Assembly: GCA_002449145.1 (NCBI GenBank)
Contig: DKCG01000026.1
Location: 39,846 to 49,072, forward strand
Source: Christensenella sp. UBA6880
GTDB lineage: Bacteria; Bacillota; Clostridia; Christensenellales; CAG-917
Direction: 5' to 3'
DNA: 9,227 bases
Below are positions 1-6,559 of the stretch, one piece after another. A program made the translations under genes and the position numbers. A model generated the notes under the pieces. The model saw only the letters and a program-made list of their open reading frames with translations. It searched no databases and was not told where the DNA came from. Positions within the stretch are counted from its first letter, which is position 1; every line of letters begins with the position of its first letter.

Positions 1-2
1 TG

Positions 3-137
3 CCACTGCGCTTTGTGCGCCAGGCAGTGGCCAACGGACGGCGCAGTCGCTTGTACTATTCGTCAAGTTCGGCGCTCGCTTTTCTCGCCGCCTTGCGGCT
101 CGTGTTCCGTCTTCGAAAAGGCAGAGTAGTTGTATAA
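3..137 (+). CDS. Possible C-terminal fragment of an unrecognised protein, open at the left edge
   Basis: Frame 3 is open from the left edge for 44 codons and stops with TAA at 135-137. The peptide is rich in Arg, Ser, Ala and Leu and ends with a basic stretch (VFRLRKGRVVV). I do not recognise a family. A frame this short can stay open by chance in GC-richer DNA, and the opposite strand is also open over the same bases, so coding is uncertain. The base composition of 1-450 is GC-richer than the AT-rich stretch just before the str promoter. If real, this is the end of a gene transcribed in the same direction as the ribosomal cluster; it is not rpoC, whose C-terminus it does not resemble. Confidence 0.25.
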   Translation, partial: PLRFVRQAVANGRRSRLYYSSSSALAFLAALRLVFRLRKGRVVV

Positions 138-164
138 GTACGCCTTGAATGAGTGAGCGTTTAA

Positions 165-185
165 CCGCTTGCGTGCGCAGCACGC
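165..185. repeat. Direct repeat copy 1 (partner 429-449)
   Basis: The 21 bases here match 429-449 at 19 of 21 positions. Both begin with CCGCTTGCG and end with AGCACGC; the differences are T/G at repeat position 10 and C/A at position 14. In this copy 171-185 forms a perfect 6-bp hairpin with a GCA loop; the second copy has lost that pairing. The shorter word GCTTGCG also recurs at 257-263. Confidence 0.5.
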
Positions 186-280
186 CCTCACCAAGCAAGC
201 ACTCGCACGGAATTGCGGTTTGAATTTTGCCCGTCTTATTTTTTTGAGTAAAGAGGGCTTGCGCGGTTAGTGATTGCGAG

Positions 281-330
281 AACAAATGCGGTGTCAAGCA
301 ATAAACATTTGTTTTTTTGCTTTCACCGCA
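281..330 (+). other. Pair of mutually exclusive stem-loops, one terminator-like
   Basis: AACAAATG (281-288) can pair with CATTTGTT (306-313), followed by a T run (314-318): a terminator-like hairpin, although its loop of 17 nt is long. Alternatively TGCGGTG (287-293) pairs with CACCGCA (324-330), and inside it AAGCAA (296-301) pairs with TTGCTT (317-322). The two folds share bases and exclude each other. It may be the terminator of an upstream gene or an attenuator-like switch, but no coding context supports a choice. Confidence 0.35.
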
Positions 331-428
331 ACGCCGTTTGAGCAATGGGTCGCGGACGGCGGTTTTTATTTCGTCTGCGAATTGACACATTTCGATTATA
401 GGTAGGCTACGAACAAGTTTCCATTTAT

Positions 429-449
429 CCGCTTGCGGGCGAAGCACGC
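429..449. repeat. Direct repeat copy 2 (partner 165-185)
   Basis: This is the second copy of the 21-bp repeat at 165-185, with 19 of 21 identities. It lies just before the AT-rich region upstream of the str promoter. No function is evident. Confidence 0.5.
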
Positions 450-556
450 GACACGCGAGGTTTATTGTTTTATTAGTGCTTAAAATCGAGTTTTGTACTA
501 CATCTTGTATTATTTATATTATATATAAATTTTTTATGAAAAGTTGTGCCAAATGT

Positions 557-585
557 TTGACATTGATATTGAATGTTGGTAAGAT
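557..585 (+). promoter_or_regulatory. Sigma-A-type promoter of the str-type operon
   Basis: A perfect -35 box TTGACA (557-562) is followed after exactly 17 bp by TAAGAT (580-585), which matches the -10 consensus at 4 of 6 positions. The stretch at about 500-540 just upstream is nearly all A and T. Transcription would start near 591-593, about 42 nt before the ATG of the L7Ae-like gene and exactly at the base of the hairpin at 592-609. It is the only good promoter before rpsL, rpsG, fusA and tuf. Confidence 0.75.
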
Positions 586-591
586 ATAGAA

Positions 592-618
592 GCTTACGAA
601 AACGTAAGCAGTTTTTTA
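592..618 (+). terminator. Terminator-like hairpin at the predicted transcript 5' end
   Basis: GCTTACG (592-598) and CGTAAGC (603-609) form a perfect 7-bp stem with an AAAA loop, followed by AG and a six-T run (612-617). By structure it is an intrinsic terminator for transcription arriving from the left. It lies directly downstream of the promoter at 557-585, so the operon's own RNA would begin with this hairpin. Alternatives are a 5'-end stabilising stem or an early attenuation site. Confidence 0.55.
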
Positions 619-633
619 GTGTACAAAAAGAAT

Positions 634-900
634 ATGGACAAAGAAAAACTTGAACAAATGCTTAACACCTCTTCAAAAGTTGTCGGTTCCAAACAGGTTT
701 TGAAGGGAATATCCGATTCTACCGTCAGGTGTGTGATCGTAGCGTCGGACGCCGATGCTCAGATAAAGAAGAGAATCGTGGCGCAAGCAAAAGCCTACGG
801 CGTGGAAATCGTTTATGTTGCTTCCAAGAAGCGGCTGGGCGAAAGCGCGGGGGTGGAAGTGAGCGCGGCGGCTGTCGGAATCGTCGAAGCAAAGGCATAG
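634..900 (+). CDS. rplGB: Ribosomal L7Ae/L30e-type protein (YbxF-like)
   Basis: An 88-residue protein of the L7Ae/L30e/S12e family, members of which bind kink-turn RNA; in Bacillota the YbxF type is encoded next to rpsL. Family signatures seen are VGSKQVLKGI near the N-terminus, VIVASDADAQIKKRI in the middle and KKRLGESAGVEVSAAAVGIV at the end. I chose the ATG at 634 because it gives the usual family length of about 82-90 residues. A GTG at 619 would add five residues but lies next to the hairpin T run. Neither start has a strong Shine-Dalgarno sequence, only AAAAAG before 634, unlike every other gene here. It is the first gene of the operon, about 42 nt from the predicted transcription start. 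Function in the ribosome or in RNA binding is inferred from the family. Confidence 0.9.
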   Translation: MDKEKLEQMLNTSSKVVGSKQVLKGISDSTVRCVIVASDADAQIKKRIVAQAKAYGVEIVYVASKKRLGESAGVEVSAAAVGIVEAKA

Positions 901-909
901 AGTCTTGAT

Positions 910-933
910 TGCACCTGTTGGGTTGCAGGTACA
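910..933 (+). other. Short stem-loop before rpsL
   Basis: TGCACCTG (910-917) pairs with CAGGTACA (926-933) at 7 of 8 positions around the loop TTGGGTTG. There is no T run, so it is not a terminator. It sits in the 61-nt spacer between the L7Ae-like gene and rpsL and could affect translation or mRNA processing. This could also be chance pairing. Confidence 0.3.
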
Positions 934-961
934 TTCGAAAAATCTTACAGGAGGAACAATA

Positions 962-1336
962 ATGCCAACCATCAATCAACTTATCAGAAAAGGCAGAGAG
1001 AAACAGGTCAAAAAGTCGCTTACGCCTATTATGGAACAATGCCCGCAAAAACGCGGTATTTGCCTCAGCGTTACGACAACTTCCCCCAAGAAGCCGAACT
1101 CGGCACTTCGTAAAATCGCAAGAGTGCGTTTGGTCAACGGAATGGAAGGTACTGTTTACATCCCCGGCGAAGGTCACAATCTGCAAGAACACAGCGTTGT
1201 TCTCATCAGAGGCGGCAGAGTCAAGGATTTGCCCGGTGTGCGTTATCACATTATCCGTGGTGCTCTTGATACGGCAGGCGTTGCAAAACGCGGTCAGGCA
1301 AGAAGCAAATACGGTGCGAAACGCCCCAAGAAATAA
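962..1336 (+). CDS. rpsL: 30S ribosomal protein S12
   Basis: S12 sits at the decoding centre of the small subunit and controls accuracy. The 124-residue product has the family core CPQKRGIC (27-34), TSPKKPNSALRK (40-51), the GEGHNLQEHS loop (69-78) and RGGRVKDLPGVRYH (83-96). Its length and numbering match the E. coli protein, without the insertion near residue 25 seen in Bacillus S12. Lysines at 43 and 88, where substitutions classically give streptomycin resistance, are present, so a sensitive-type S12 is inferred. Asp89 is the residue methylthiolated by RimO in some bacteria. The ATG at 962 follows a strong AGGAGG (949-954); the reading frame extends upstream to 905 but without a ribosome binding site or homology. 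Confidence 0.98.
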   Translation: MPTINQLIRKGREKQVKKSLTPIMEQCPQKRGICLSVTTTSPKKPNSALRKIARVRLVNGMEGTVYIPGEGHNLQEHSVVLIRGGRVKDLPGVRYHIIRGALDTAGVAKRGQARSKYGAKRPKK

Positions 1337-1372
1337 TTTTTTCGAATGTATTACTAAAATTAGGAGGTTACT

Positions 1373-1843
1373 ATGCCAAGAAGAAGCGGCGTGCCTAAAA
1401 GAGACGTACTTCCCGATCCTATCTACAACAGCAAGGTTGTGACCAAACTCATCAACCAAATTATGCTCGACGGCAAGAAGGGAACGGCGCAAGCAATCGT
1501 TTACGAGGCACTCAATATAGCAGCAGCAAAACTCGGACAAGAGCCTATGGACATCTTCAACAAAGCGCTTGAAAACGCAATGCCTATGCTCGAAGTCAAA
1601 GCAAGACGTGTGGGCGGTTCCACTTACCAAGTTCCTATGGAAATCCGTCCCGAACGCAGACAAACACTTGCAATCCGTTGGATCGTCGCTTTCGCAAGAA
1701 AGAGAGGCGAAAAAACTATGGACGCAAGACTCGCAGGCGAACTTATGGACGCTTTCAATATGACGGGCGGCGCAGTCAAGAGAAAAGACGAAATGCACCG
1801 TGCGGCAGAAGCGAACAAGGCGTTTGCACATTACAGGTGGTAA
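1373..1843 (+). CDS. rpsG: 30S ribosomal protein S7
   Basis: S7 nucleates assembly of the 30S head and lies near the E site and mRNA exit. The 156-residue product has the usual length and motifs: MPRRSGVPKRDVLPDPIY at the start, the helical segment with LINQIMLDGKKGTA, the RNA-binding hairpin region VGGSTYQVPMEIRPERR and the end FNMTGGAVKRKDEMHRAAEANKAFAHYRW-like tail. An AGGAGG sits 6 nt before the ATG. It is 36 nt downstream of rpsL and only 3 nt upstream of fusA, whose Shine-Dalgarno lies inside its last codons, so translational coupling with fusA is likely. In enterobacteria S7 represses its own operon at the rpsL-rpsG junction; no comparable large structure is visible in this short spacer. 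Confidence 0.98.
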   Translation: MPRRSGVPKRDVLPDPIYNSKVVTKLINQIMLDGKKGTAQAIVYEALNIAAAKLGQEPMDIFNKALENAMPMLEVKARRVGGSTYQVPMEIRPERRQTLAIRWIVAFARKRGEKTMDARLAGELMDAFNMTGGAVKRKDEMHRAAEANKAFAHYRW

Positions 1844-1846
1844 TTT

Positions 1847-3943
1847 ATGCCTAGAAAATATGCTCTTGATAAGGTGAGGAATATCGGCATAATGGCACAC
1901 ATCGATGCCGGCAAAACCACGACAACCGAGCGTATTCTTTACTACACGGGCGTGAACAGAAAACTCGGTGAAACTCACGACGGCTCTGCGACTATGGACT
2001 ATATGGAACAAGAGCGCGAAAGAGGTATCACCATCACTTCTGCGGCAACTACCGCCGTGTGGAAGGGACATCAGATCAATATCATCGATACCCCCGGACA
2101 CGTCGATTTCACTGTCGAGGTCGAACGCAGTCTGAGAGTCCTTGACGGAGCGGTTGCGGTGTTCTGCGCCAAAGGCGGCGTCGAGCCTCAATCGGAAAAC
2201 GTGTGGCGTCAAGCCGACACCTACAAAGTTCCGAGAATCGCTTTCGTCAACAAGATGGACATAAACGGCGCGGACTTCTTCAACGCAGTCAAAATGATGC
2301 GTGAAAGATTGAACGCAAACGCAGTCCCCATTACGCTGCCCATCGGCAAAGAGTCCGATTTCGAAGGCGTCATCGACCTTCTCACGATGCAAGCGTTCTA
2401 CTATGACCAAAAGGATAAGGGCGTAACGTTCTACGCAAAAGAAATCCCCGCGGAATATCAAGACCTTGCAAAAGAATACAGACTCAAAATGCTCGAAGCG
2501 GCGGCTGACTTTGACGAAAATATCTTTGAAAAAGTCATAATGGAAGACTACGATTCCATCACGATGGAAGAACTCAAAGCCGCAATTCGCAAAGGCACGA
2601 TCGAAATGAAACTCAATCCAGTGCTTTGCGGAAGTTCGTATAAGAACACGGGCGTACAACTTATGCTCGACGCGGTCGTTGACTTCCTTCCCGCACCTAC
2701 GGACGTTGCAAGTATCGAGGGTATCAATCCCAAAACGCAACAACCCGAACTTCGTCACCCAAGCGAAAAAGAACCTTTCAGCGCACTCGTGTTCAAGATT
2801 CTCACGGATGAGTTTGTCGGAAAACTTTCCTTCATTCGTATCTATTCGGGAACGCTTACGACGGGATCGACGGTGTTCAACACGGTTAAGGGCGAAAACG
2901 AGAGAATCGGTCGTATCCTTCGTATGAACGCGGACAACCGCGAGGACATCGAAGAAGCGTATGCAGGCGATATAGTCGCAGTCATCGGCTTGAAAAAGAG
3001 CACGACGGGCGACACGCTTTCGGACAAGAACCACCAAATCATTCTCGAAAATATGGTCTTCCCGGACCCTGTTATCAAAGTCGCGATCGAGCCTAAATCG
3101 AAAGCGAGCCAAGAGAGAATGAATATGGCAATCATCAAACTGCAAGAGGAAGATCCCACCTTCAAGGCGTACACCGATAAGGAAACGGGGCAAACCATCA
3201 TCGCAGGTATGGGCGAACTTCACCTCGACATCATCGTGGACAGAATGTTCAGAGAGTTCAAGGTCGAAGCGAACGTCGGCAGACCTCAGGTCAGTTACCG
3301 CGAAACCATCACCAAAGCCGTCAAGGCAGAAGGGAAGTTCGTACGTCAATCGGGCGGTCACGGTCAATACGGCCACATCGTCATAGAGATGGAACCGAAT
3401 CCCGAAAAAGGTTTGGAAATGGAAAACGCTATCGTCGGCGGCGTCGTGAGCAAGGAATTTGCAAATGCGGCGTGGGAAGGCATCAAGGAAGCGGCGCAAA
3501 GCGGTATCATTGCGGGGTACGAATGTGTGGACTTCAAAGTTCGCCTCGTAGACGGCAGTATGCACGAAGTCGACAGTTCGGAAATGGCGTTCAAGATTGC
3601 AGGTTCTATGGCGTTCAAGGAAGGCGCGGCAAAAGCAGCCCCCACGCTTCTCGAACCGATTATGAAGGTCGAGGTCGTAACGCCGGACGATTATCTCGGC
3701 GACGTTATGTCCAACCTCAATTCCAGACGCGGACAAGTCAAGGGTATCGAGCCTCGCAACGGCGCACAAGTCGTGGATTGCGACGTTCCGCTCTCTGAAA
3801 TGTTCGGTTACGCAACCAGCCTTCGCAGCATTACGCAAGGCAGAGCAAACTTCACGATGTTGTTTGACCACTACGCAGTCGTTCCCAAGAGCGTTGCGGA
3901 AAAGGTCATCGGCGAAGTGAAAGCAAGAGATTCCAAAAAGTAA
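1847..3943 (+). CDS. fusA: Elongation factor G
   Basis: EF-G is the GTPase that drives tRNA-mRNA translocation and, with RRF, ribosome recycling in the cytoplasm. The 698-residue product is full length. The G domain shows the P-loop AHIDAGKT (17-24), switch I with RERGITITSA (57-66), DTPGH (81-85) with the catalytic His85, and NKMD (135-138). Domain IV shows RQSGGHGQYGH, and domain V the region with DVMSNLNSRRGQVKG. The ATG at 1847 starts 3 nt after the rpsG stop and uses AGGTGG located in the last rpsG codons. It has one strong antisense shadow frame, explained by its avoidance of TTA, CTA and TCA codons. An 89-nt AT-rich spacer separates it from tuf. Confidence 0.98.
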   Translation: MPRKYALDKVRNIGIMAHIDAGKTTTTERILYYTGVNRKLGETHDGSATMDYMEQERERGITITSAATTAVWKGHQINIIDTPGHVDFTVEVERSLRVLDGAVAVFCAKGGVEPQSENVWRQADTYKVPRIAFVNKMDINGADFFNAVKMMRERLNANAVPITLPIGKESDFEGVIDLLTMQAFYYDQKDKGVTFYAKEIPAEYQDLAKEYRLKMLEAAADFDENIFEKVIMEDYDSITMEELKAAIRKGTIEMKLNPVLCGSSYKNTGVQLMLDAVVDFLPAPTDVASIEGINPKTQQPELRHPSEKEPFSALVFKILTDEFVGKLSFIRIYSGTLTTGSTVFNTVKGENERIGRILRMNADNREDIEEAYAGDIVAVIGLKKSTTGDTLSDKNHQIILENMVFPDPVIKVAIEPKSKASQERMNMAIIKLQEEDPTFKAYTDKETGQTIIAGMGELHLDIIVDRMFREFKVEANVGRPQVSYRETITKAVKAEGKFVRQSGGHGQYGHIVIEMEPNPEKGLEMENAIVGGVVSKEFANAAWEGIKEAAQSGIIAGYECVDFKVRLVDGSMHEVDSSEMAFKIAGSMAFKEGAAKAAPTLLEPIMKVEVVTPDDYLGDVMSNLNSRRGQVKGIEPRNGAQVVDCDVPLSEMFGYATSLRSITQGRANFTMLFDHYAVVPKSVAEKVIGEVKARDSKK

Positions 3944-4032
3944 GCATATATAGATTTAATATTTATATATAAAATACTTTGGATAATAAATAATAAAAAA
4001 AACCAAAAAAACAATATTGGAGGAAATCTAGT

Positions 4033-5238
4033 ATGGCAAAAGCAAAGTTTGAAAGAACAAAGCCGCACGTTAACATTGGTACCATCGGTCACGTTGACCA
4101 CGGCAAAACCACTCTTACCGCTGCAATCACGATGTACTGCGCATCCAAGGGCGAAGCACAAGCGATGAAGTACGACGAGATCGATAAGGCTCCGGAAGAA
4201 AAAGCAAGAGGAATCACGATCAACACCGCACACGTCGAGTACGAAACCCCGAAGCGTCACTATGCACACGTTGACTGCCCCGGCCACGCGGACTATGTTA
4301 AAAACATGATCACCGGTGCTGCTCAAATGGACGGCGCAATCCTCGTTGTTGCTGCTTCCGACGGCCCGATGCCTCAAACTCGTGAGCACATCCTTCTTGC
4401 TCGTCAGGTTGGTGTTCCTTACATCCTCGTCTTCCTTAACAAGTGCGACCAAGTCGACGACGAAGAACTTCTCGAACTCGTTGAAATGGAAGTTCGCGAA
4501 CTTCTCAACGAATACGGCTTCCCCGGCGACGACACCCCCATCATCCGCGGTTCTGCTTTGAAAGCAATGGAAGCAGGTCTTGCAGGCAGGTGGGACGATC
4601 CCGCATTCAAGCCCATCCAAGAACTTCTCGACGCAGTTGACAGCTATATCCCCGATCCTCAACGTGACACGGATAAGCCGTTCTTGATGCCTGTTGAAGA
4701 CGTCTTCACCATCACCGGTCGCGGTACCGTTGCAACCGGTAGAGTTGAACGTGGTGTCCTTCGTATGGGCGACAAGGTCGAAATCGTCGGTCTTTCCACC
4801 GAAAAGAAAGAAACGACCGTCACCGGTATCGAAATGTTCCGTAAACTTCTTGACTACGCAGAGGGCGGCGACAACATCGGCGCATTGCTCCGCGGTATCC
4901 AAAGAAGCGAAATCGAACGTGGTCAAGTTCTTGCAAAACCGGGTTCGATCCATCCGCACACTCGCTTCACAGCGCAAGTGTACGTTTTGACAAAAGATGA
5001 GGGTGGCCGTCACACACCGTTCTTCGATGGTTATCGTCCTCAATTCTATTTCAGAACGACCGACGTCACCGGTTCCATCAAATTGCCGCAAGGCGTTGAA
5101 ATGGTTATGCCCGGCGACCACATCGATATGGAAATCACTCTTATCACCCCGATCGCAATCGAAGAAGGTCTCCGTTTTGCTATTCGTGAAGGCGGTAGAA
5201 CAGTTGGTTCCGGCGTCGTTGCTAAGATCATCGAATAA
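4033..5238 (+). CDS. tuf: Elongation factor Tu
   Basis: EF-Tu carries aminoacyl-tRNA to the ribosomal A site as a GTP complex. The 401-residue product contains GHVDHGKT (19-26), switch I with ARGITINTAHVEYE (58-71), DCPGH (81-85) with catalytic His85, NKCD (136-139) and the SAL motif of G5. Domains II and III follow, including GRGTVATGRVERG and the tRNA/EF-Ts face ending VGSGVVAKIIE. The ATG follows TTGGAGGAAATCTAGT, a clear ribosome binding site. The 89-nt spacer after fusA is very AT-rich with two A runs just before the ribosome binding site, which may favour ribosome loading; I found no convincing promoter or terminator in it. Downstream it continues into rpmG, an order seen for tuf copies beside secE-nusG in several phyla, whereas Bacillota usually end the str operon at tuf. 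Confidence 0.98.
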   Translation: MAKAKFERTKPHVNIGTIGHVDHGKTTLTAAITMYCASKGEAQAMKYDEIDKAPEEKARGITINTAHVEYETPKRHYAHVDCPGHADYVKNMITGAAQMDGAILVVAASDGPMPQTREHILLARQVGVPYILVFLNKCDQVDDEELLELVEMEVRELLNEYGFPGDDTPIIRGSALKAMEAGLAGRWDDPAFKPIQELLDAVDSYIPDPQRDTDKPFLMPVEDVFTITGRGTVATGRVERGVLRMGDKVEIVGLSTEKKETTVTGIEMFRKLLDYAEGGDNIGALLRGIQRSEIERGQVLAKPGSIHPHTRFTAQVYVLTKDEGGRHTPFFDGYRPQFYFRTTDVTGSIKLPQGVEMVMPGDHIDMEITLITPIAIEEGLRFAIREGGRTVGSGVVAKIIE

Positions 5239-5270
5239 TATTTGTTCTTTCAATAATATATACAACAATG

Positions 5271-5301
5271 CTCTACACGGCAAAACGCTTGCCGTGTAGG
5301 G
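5271..5301 (+). other. Strong stem-loop between tuf and rpmG, without a T tract
   Basis: CTACACGGCAA (5273-5283) pairs perfectly with TTGCCGTGTAG (5289-5299) around the loop AACGC; a T-G wobble and a C-G pair extend it to 13 pairs (5271-5301). The following bases (TGTCGTATTG) are not a T run, so it is not a canonical intrinsic terminator. It may stabilise the 3' end of a processed tuf mRNA, mark a cleavage site, or act as a partial terminator that lowers expression of rpmG-secE-nusG relative to tuf. Confidence 0.5.
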
Positions 5302-5333
5302 TGTCGTATTGATTGAACAAAAAGGAGGCTACT

Positions 5334-5498
5334 ATGGCTCAGAAAGGAGCAAGAGTTAAGGTTGTTTTGGCTTGCACCGAATGCAAACAACGCAACTACA
5401 ACCTTACCAAAAACAAACAGAAGCACCCCGATAGAATGGAGCTTCAAAAGTATTGCAGATTTTGCAAAAAGCACACCTTGCACAGAGAAACTAAGTAA
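5334..5498 (+). CDS. rpmG: 50S ribosomal protein L33, zinc-binding type
   Basis: L33 is a small protein near the E site of the 50S subunit. The 54-residue product has two CxxC pairs, Cys14/Cys17 (ACTEC) and Cys41/Cys44 (YCRFC), the zinc-ribbon form that many Bacillota replace with a cysteine-free paralogue under zinc limitation. No Zur-like operator was recognised upstream. The ATG at 5334 lies 7 nt after AAAGGAGG; the in-frame TTG at 5313 has no ribosome binding site. It is followed after 24 nt by secE, as is common. Confidence 0.96.
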   Translation: MAQKGARVKVVLACTECKQRNYNLTKNKQKHPDRMELQKYCRFCKKHTLHRETK

Positions 5499-5522
5499 GG
5501 CTGTCTAAGGATAGGAGGCAAT

Positions 5523-5897
5523 ATGGCAAAGAAAACGCCAAAAAACCAAACCTCAACCCAAGAAACGACAAACAACGCAGCGCAAGTAGAAGTTCAAAAG
5601 GCTGCCGTTAACGTTGATTCTAAAAACGAGTCTTCCAAAGCAAAAAAGTCCGCAAACGCCAAAAAATCGTCCGATAAACCCAACATCTTCAAGAGAATGG
5701 GCAAGGGCATCAAAGGCATCGTTTCCGAACTTAAAAAGGTTACTTGGCCCAAGGGCAAAGAAGTCGGGAAGAATACTGCCGTCGTTTTGACTGTCGTCGT
5801 TCTTTTCTTCGTCATTCTGTTTGCTCTCGATTATGTGTTGGGCGGTCTGTTCGGTCTTATCACCGACGGCAAATGGGCAACCATTTTCATTTCATAA
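5523..5897 (+). CDS. secE: Preprotein translocase subunit SecE
   Basis: SecE is the essential small membrane subunit that clamps SecY in the protein-export channel. The conserved part covers residues 52-107: an amphipathic helix with KGIVSELKKVTWPKGKEVGK (61-83) and then one membrane span (about 86-107). Residues 1-50 form a Lys/Asn/Ser/Ala-rich, probably disordered extension, longer than in the roughly 60-residue single-span SecE proteins of many Bacillota. The C-terminus after the span is short (GGLFGLITDGKWATIFIS). A GGAGG precedes the ATG. It lies between rpmG and nusG, the standard context, and is 9 nt from nusG. Confidence 0.95.
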   Translation: MAKKTPKNQTSTQETTNNAAQVEVQKAAVNVDSKNESSKAKKSANAKKSSDKPNIFKRMGKGIKGIVSELKKVTWPKGKEVGKNTAVVLTVVVLFFVILFALDYVLGGLFGLITDGKWATIFIS

Positions 5898-5906
5898 GAG
5901 GGCTGT

Positions 5907-6434
5907 ATGGAAAATTTGGAACAACCGAAATGGTACGTCGTCCACACTTATTCGGGTTACGAAAACTCTGTGGAAACCGACCTTCGTAATATGATCGAAA
6001 ACAACAACTTGCAGGATTATATCTTCGATATAAAAATCCCCGTTGAAGACGACATCGTTGAAAGAAACGGCAAAAAGAAAGTCATTCAACGCAAGAAATT
6101 CCCCAGTTACGTTTTCATCAAAATGATCTACACCAACCACATTTGGTTTATGGTGACCAGAGCGCGCGGAGTTACGAGTTTTGTTGGCTCGGCAGGTCGT
6201 CCTATTGCGCTTACCGATGACGAAATCAGAAGAATCGGTCTTGAAACCGTCAGCATCGAAGACTTCGACATCAAAGTCGGCGACGACGTTAGAATCGTCA
6301 ACGGCGCACTCGAAAACTTCATCGGCGTTGTCGAATCCATCAGCGCGGAACGCCAAAAAGTCAAAGTTATCGTGGCAATGTTCGGACGTCAAACACCCGT
6401 CGAACTCGATTTTGCTCAGGTTGAGAAACTTTGA
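5907..6434 (+). CDS. nusG: Transcription termination/antitermination factor NusG
   Basis: NusG binds RNA polymerase, influences pausing and links it to Rho or the ribosomal protein S10. The 175-residue product has an N-terminal NGN domain (about residues 8-110) with KWYVVHTYSGYENSV, FPSYVFIKM and the GVTSFVGS segment. A C-terminal KOW domain (about 122-175) shows VGDDVRIVNGALENFIGVVE and ends in MFGRQTPVELDFAQVEKL. The Ser in FPSYVF, where many phyla have Gly, agrees with Clostridia-type NusG. The ATG at 5907 follows GAGGG. The gene is 125 nt upstream of rplK, and the spacer holds a regulatory leader. Confidence 0.97.
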   Translation: MENLEQPKWYVVHTYSGYENSVETDLRNMIENNNLQDYIFDIKIPVEDDIVERNGKKKVIQRKKFPSYVFIKMIYTNHIWFMVTRARGVTSFVGSAGRPIALTDDEIRRIGLETVSIEDFDIKVGDDVRIVNGALENFIGVVESISAERQKVKVIVAMFGRQTPVELDFAQVEKL

Positions 6435-6500
6435 AACTCGCACTCAGGTGCATTATCTTTAATCGCGTCTACAGGACGCAAGTCGCAGGACTATAATCTT
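6435..6500 (+). other. Three short hairpins in the nusG-rplK spacer
   Basis: Three small stem-loops lie in series: GCAC-TCAG-GTGC (6440-6451), GCGTC-TACAG-GACGC (6465-6479) and AGTC-GCAG-GACT (6481-6492). All present CAGG at the loop and 3' stem edge. None has a T run, so they are not terminators. They precede the L1-type site and may belong to the same leader fold. Short stems like these can also arise by chance. Confidence 0.35.
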
Positions 6501-6543
6501 CGTGGGAGACGGCAAATCTCTTTCATACCGTCGCGAAACCACG
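6501..6543 (+). promoter_or_regulatory. L1-type ribosomal protein leader before rplK-rplA
   Basis: An outer stem CGTGG (6501-6505) with CCACG (6539-6543) encloses an inner stem GACGG (6508-6512) with CCGTC (6528-6532). The GTGGGAG on the 5' side and AACCAC on the 3' side imitate the L1 site in 23S rRNA helices 76-77 (GGTGGGAG ... ATACCACC). In bacteria L1 represses translation of the L11-L1 mRNA by binding such a leader, so feedback control of rplK-rplA is likely. The rplK Shine-Dalgarno AGGAGG begins 7 nt after the stem. The motif match is from memory of the rRNA site. Confidence 0.65.
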
Positions 6544-6559
6544 TTAGTCAGGAGGATTT

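Larger units (their letters stand above)
138..556. other. Gene-poor spacer with inverted and direct repeats
   Basis: I see no gene here supported by both length and a ribosome binding site. It holds a compact hairpin GCGTGC-GCA-GCACGC (171-185), an imperfect 21-bp direct repeat (165-185 and 429-449) and two overlapping, mutually exclusive stem-loops (281-330). There is also a weak stem CGCCGT/ACGGCG (332-337 with 356-361) followed by T-rich sequence. From about 480 to 545 the DNA becomes very AT-rich, which could act as an UP-like element for the promoter at 557-585. rpoC, the usual upstream neighbour of this cluster in Bacillota, is absent. Confidence 0.6.

Noticed and set aside
286..405. 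39-codon frame starting with ATG at 286
   Set aside because: No Shine-Dalgarno sequence, it overlaps the alternative hairpins, and the peptide is not recognised.
382..408. TTGACA at 382-387 as a promoter
   Set aside because: No acceptable -10 box at 16-18 bp; the nearest candidates match poorly or are too close.
725..3871. Antisense open frame of 1048 codons across rpsL, rpsG and fusA
   Set aside because: It shares codon register with the three sense genes, which avoid TTA, CTA and TCA, so no antisense stops arise. The product has no recognisable domain and no ribosome binding site.
3944..4032. Possible separate tuf promoter in the AT-rich fusA-tuf spacer
   Set aside because: Several TATA-like words occur but none has a credible -35 box at the right distance.
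3871..5283. Antisense open frame of 470 codons across tuf
   Set aside because: Same codon-bias artefact over a strongly conserved sense gene; the translation resembles no protein family.
5239..5333. tRNA gene between tuf and rpmG, as found in some phyla
   Set aside because: The only structure is a single 13-pair hairpin; there is no cloverleaf and no T-loop sequence.
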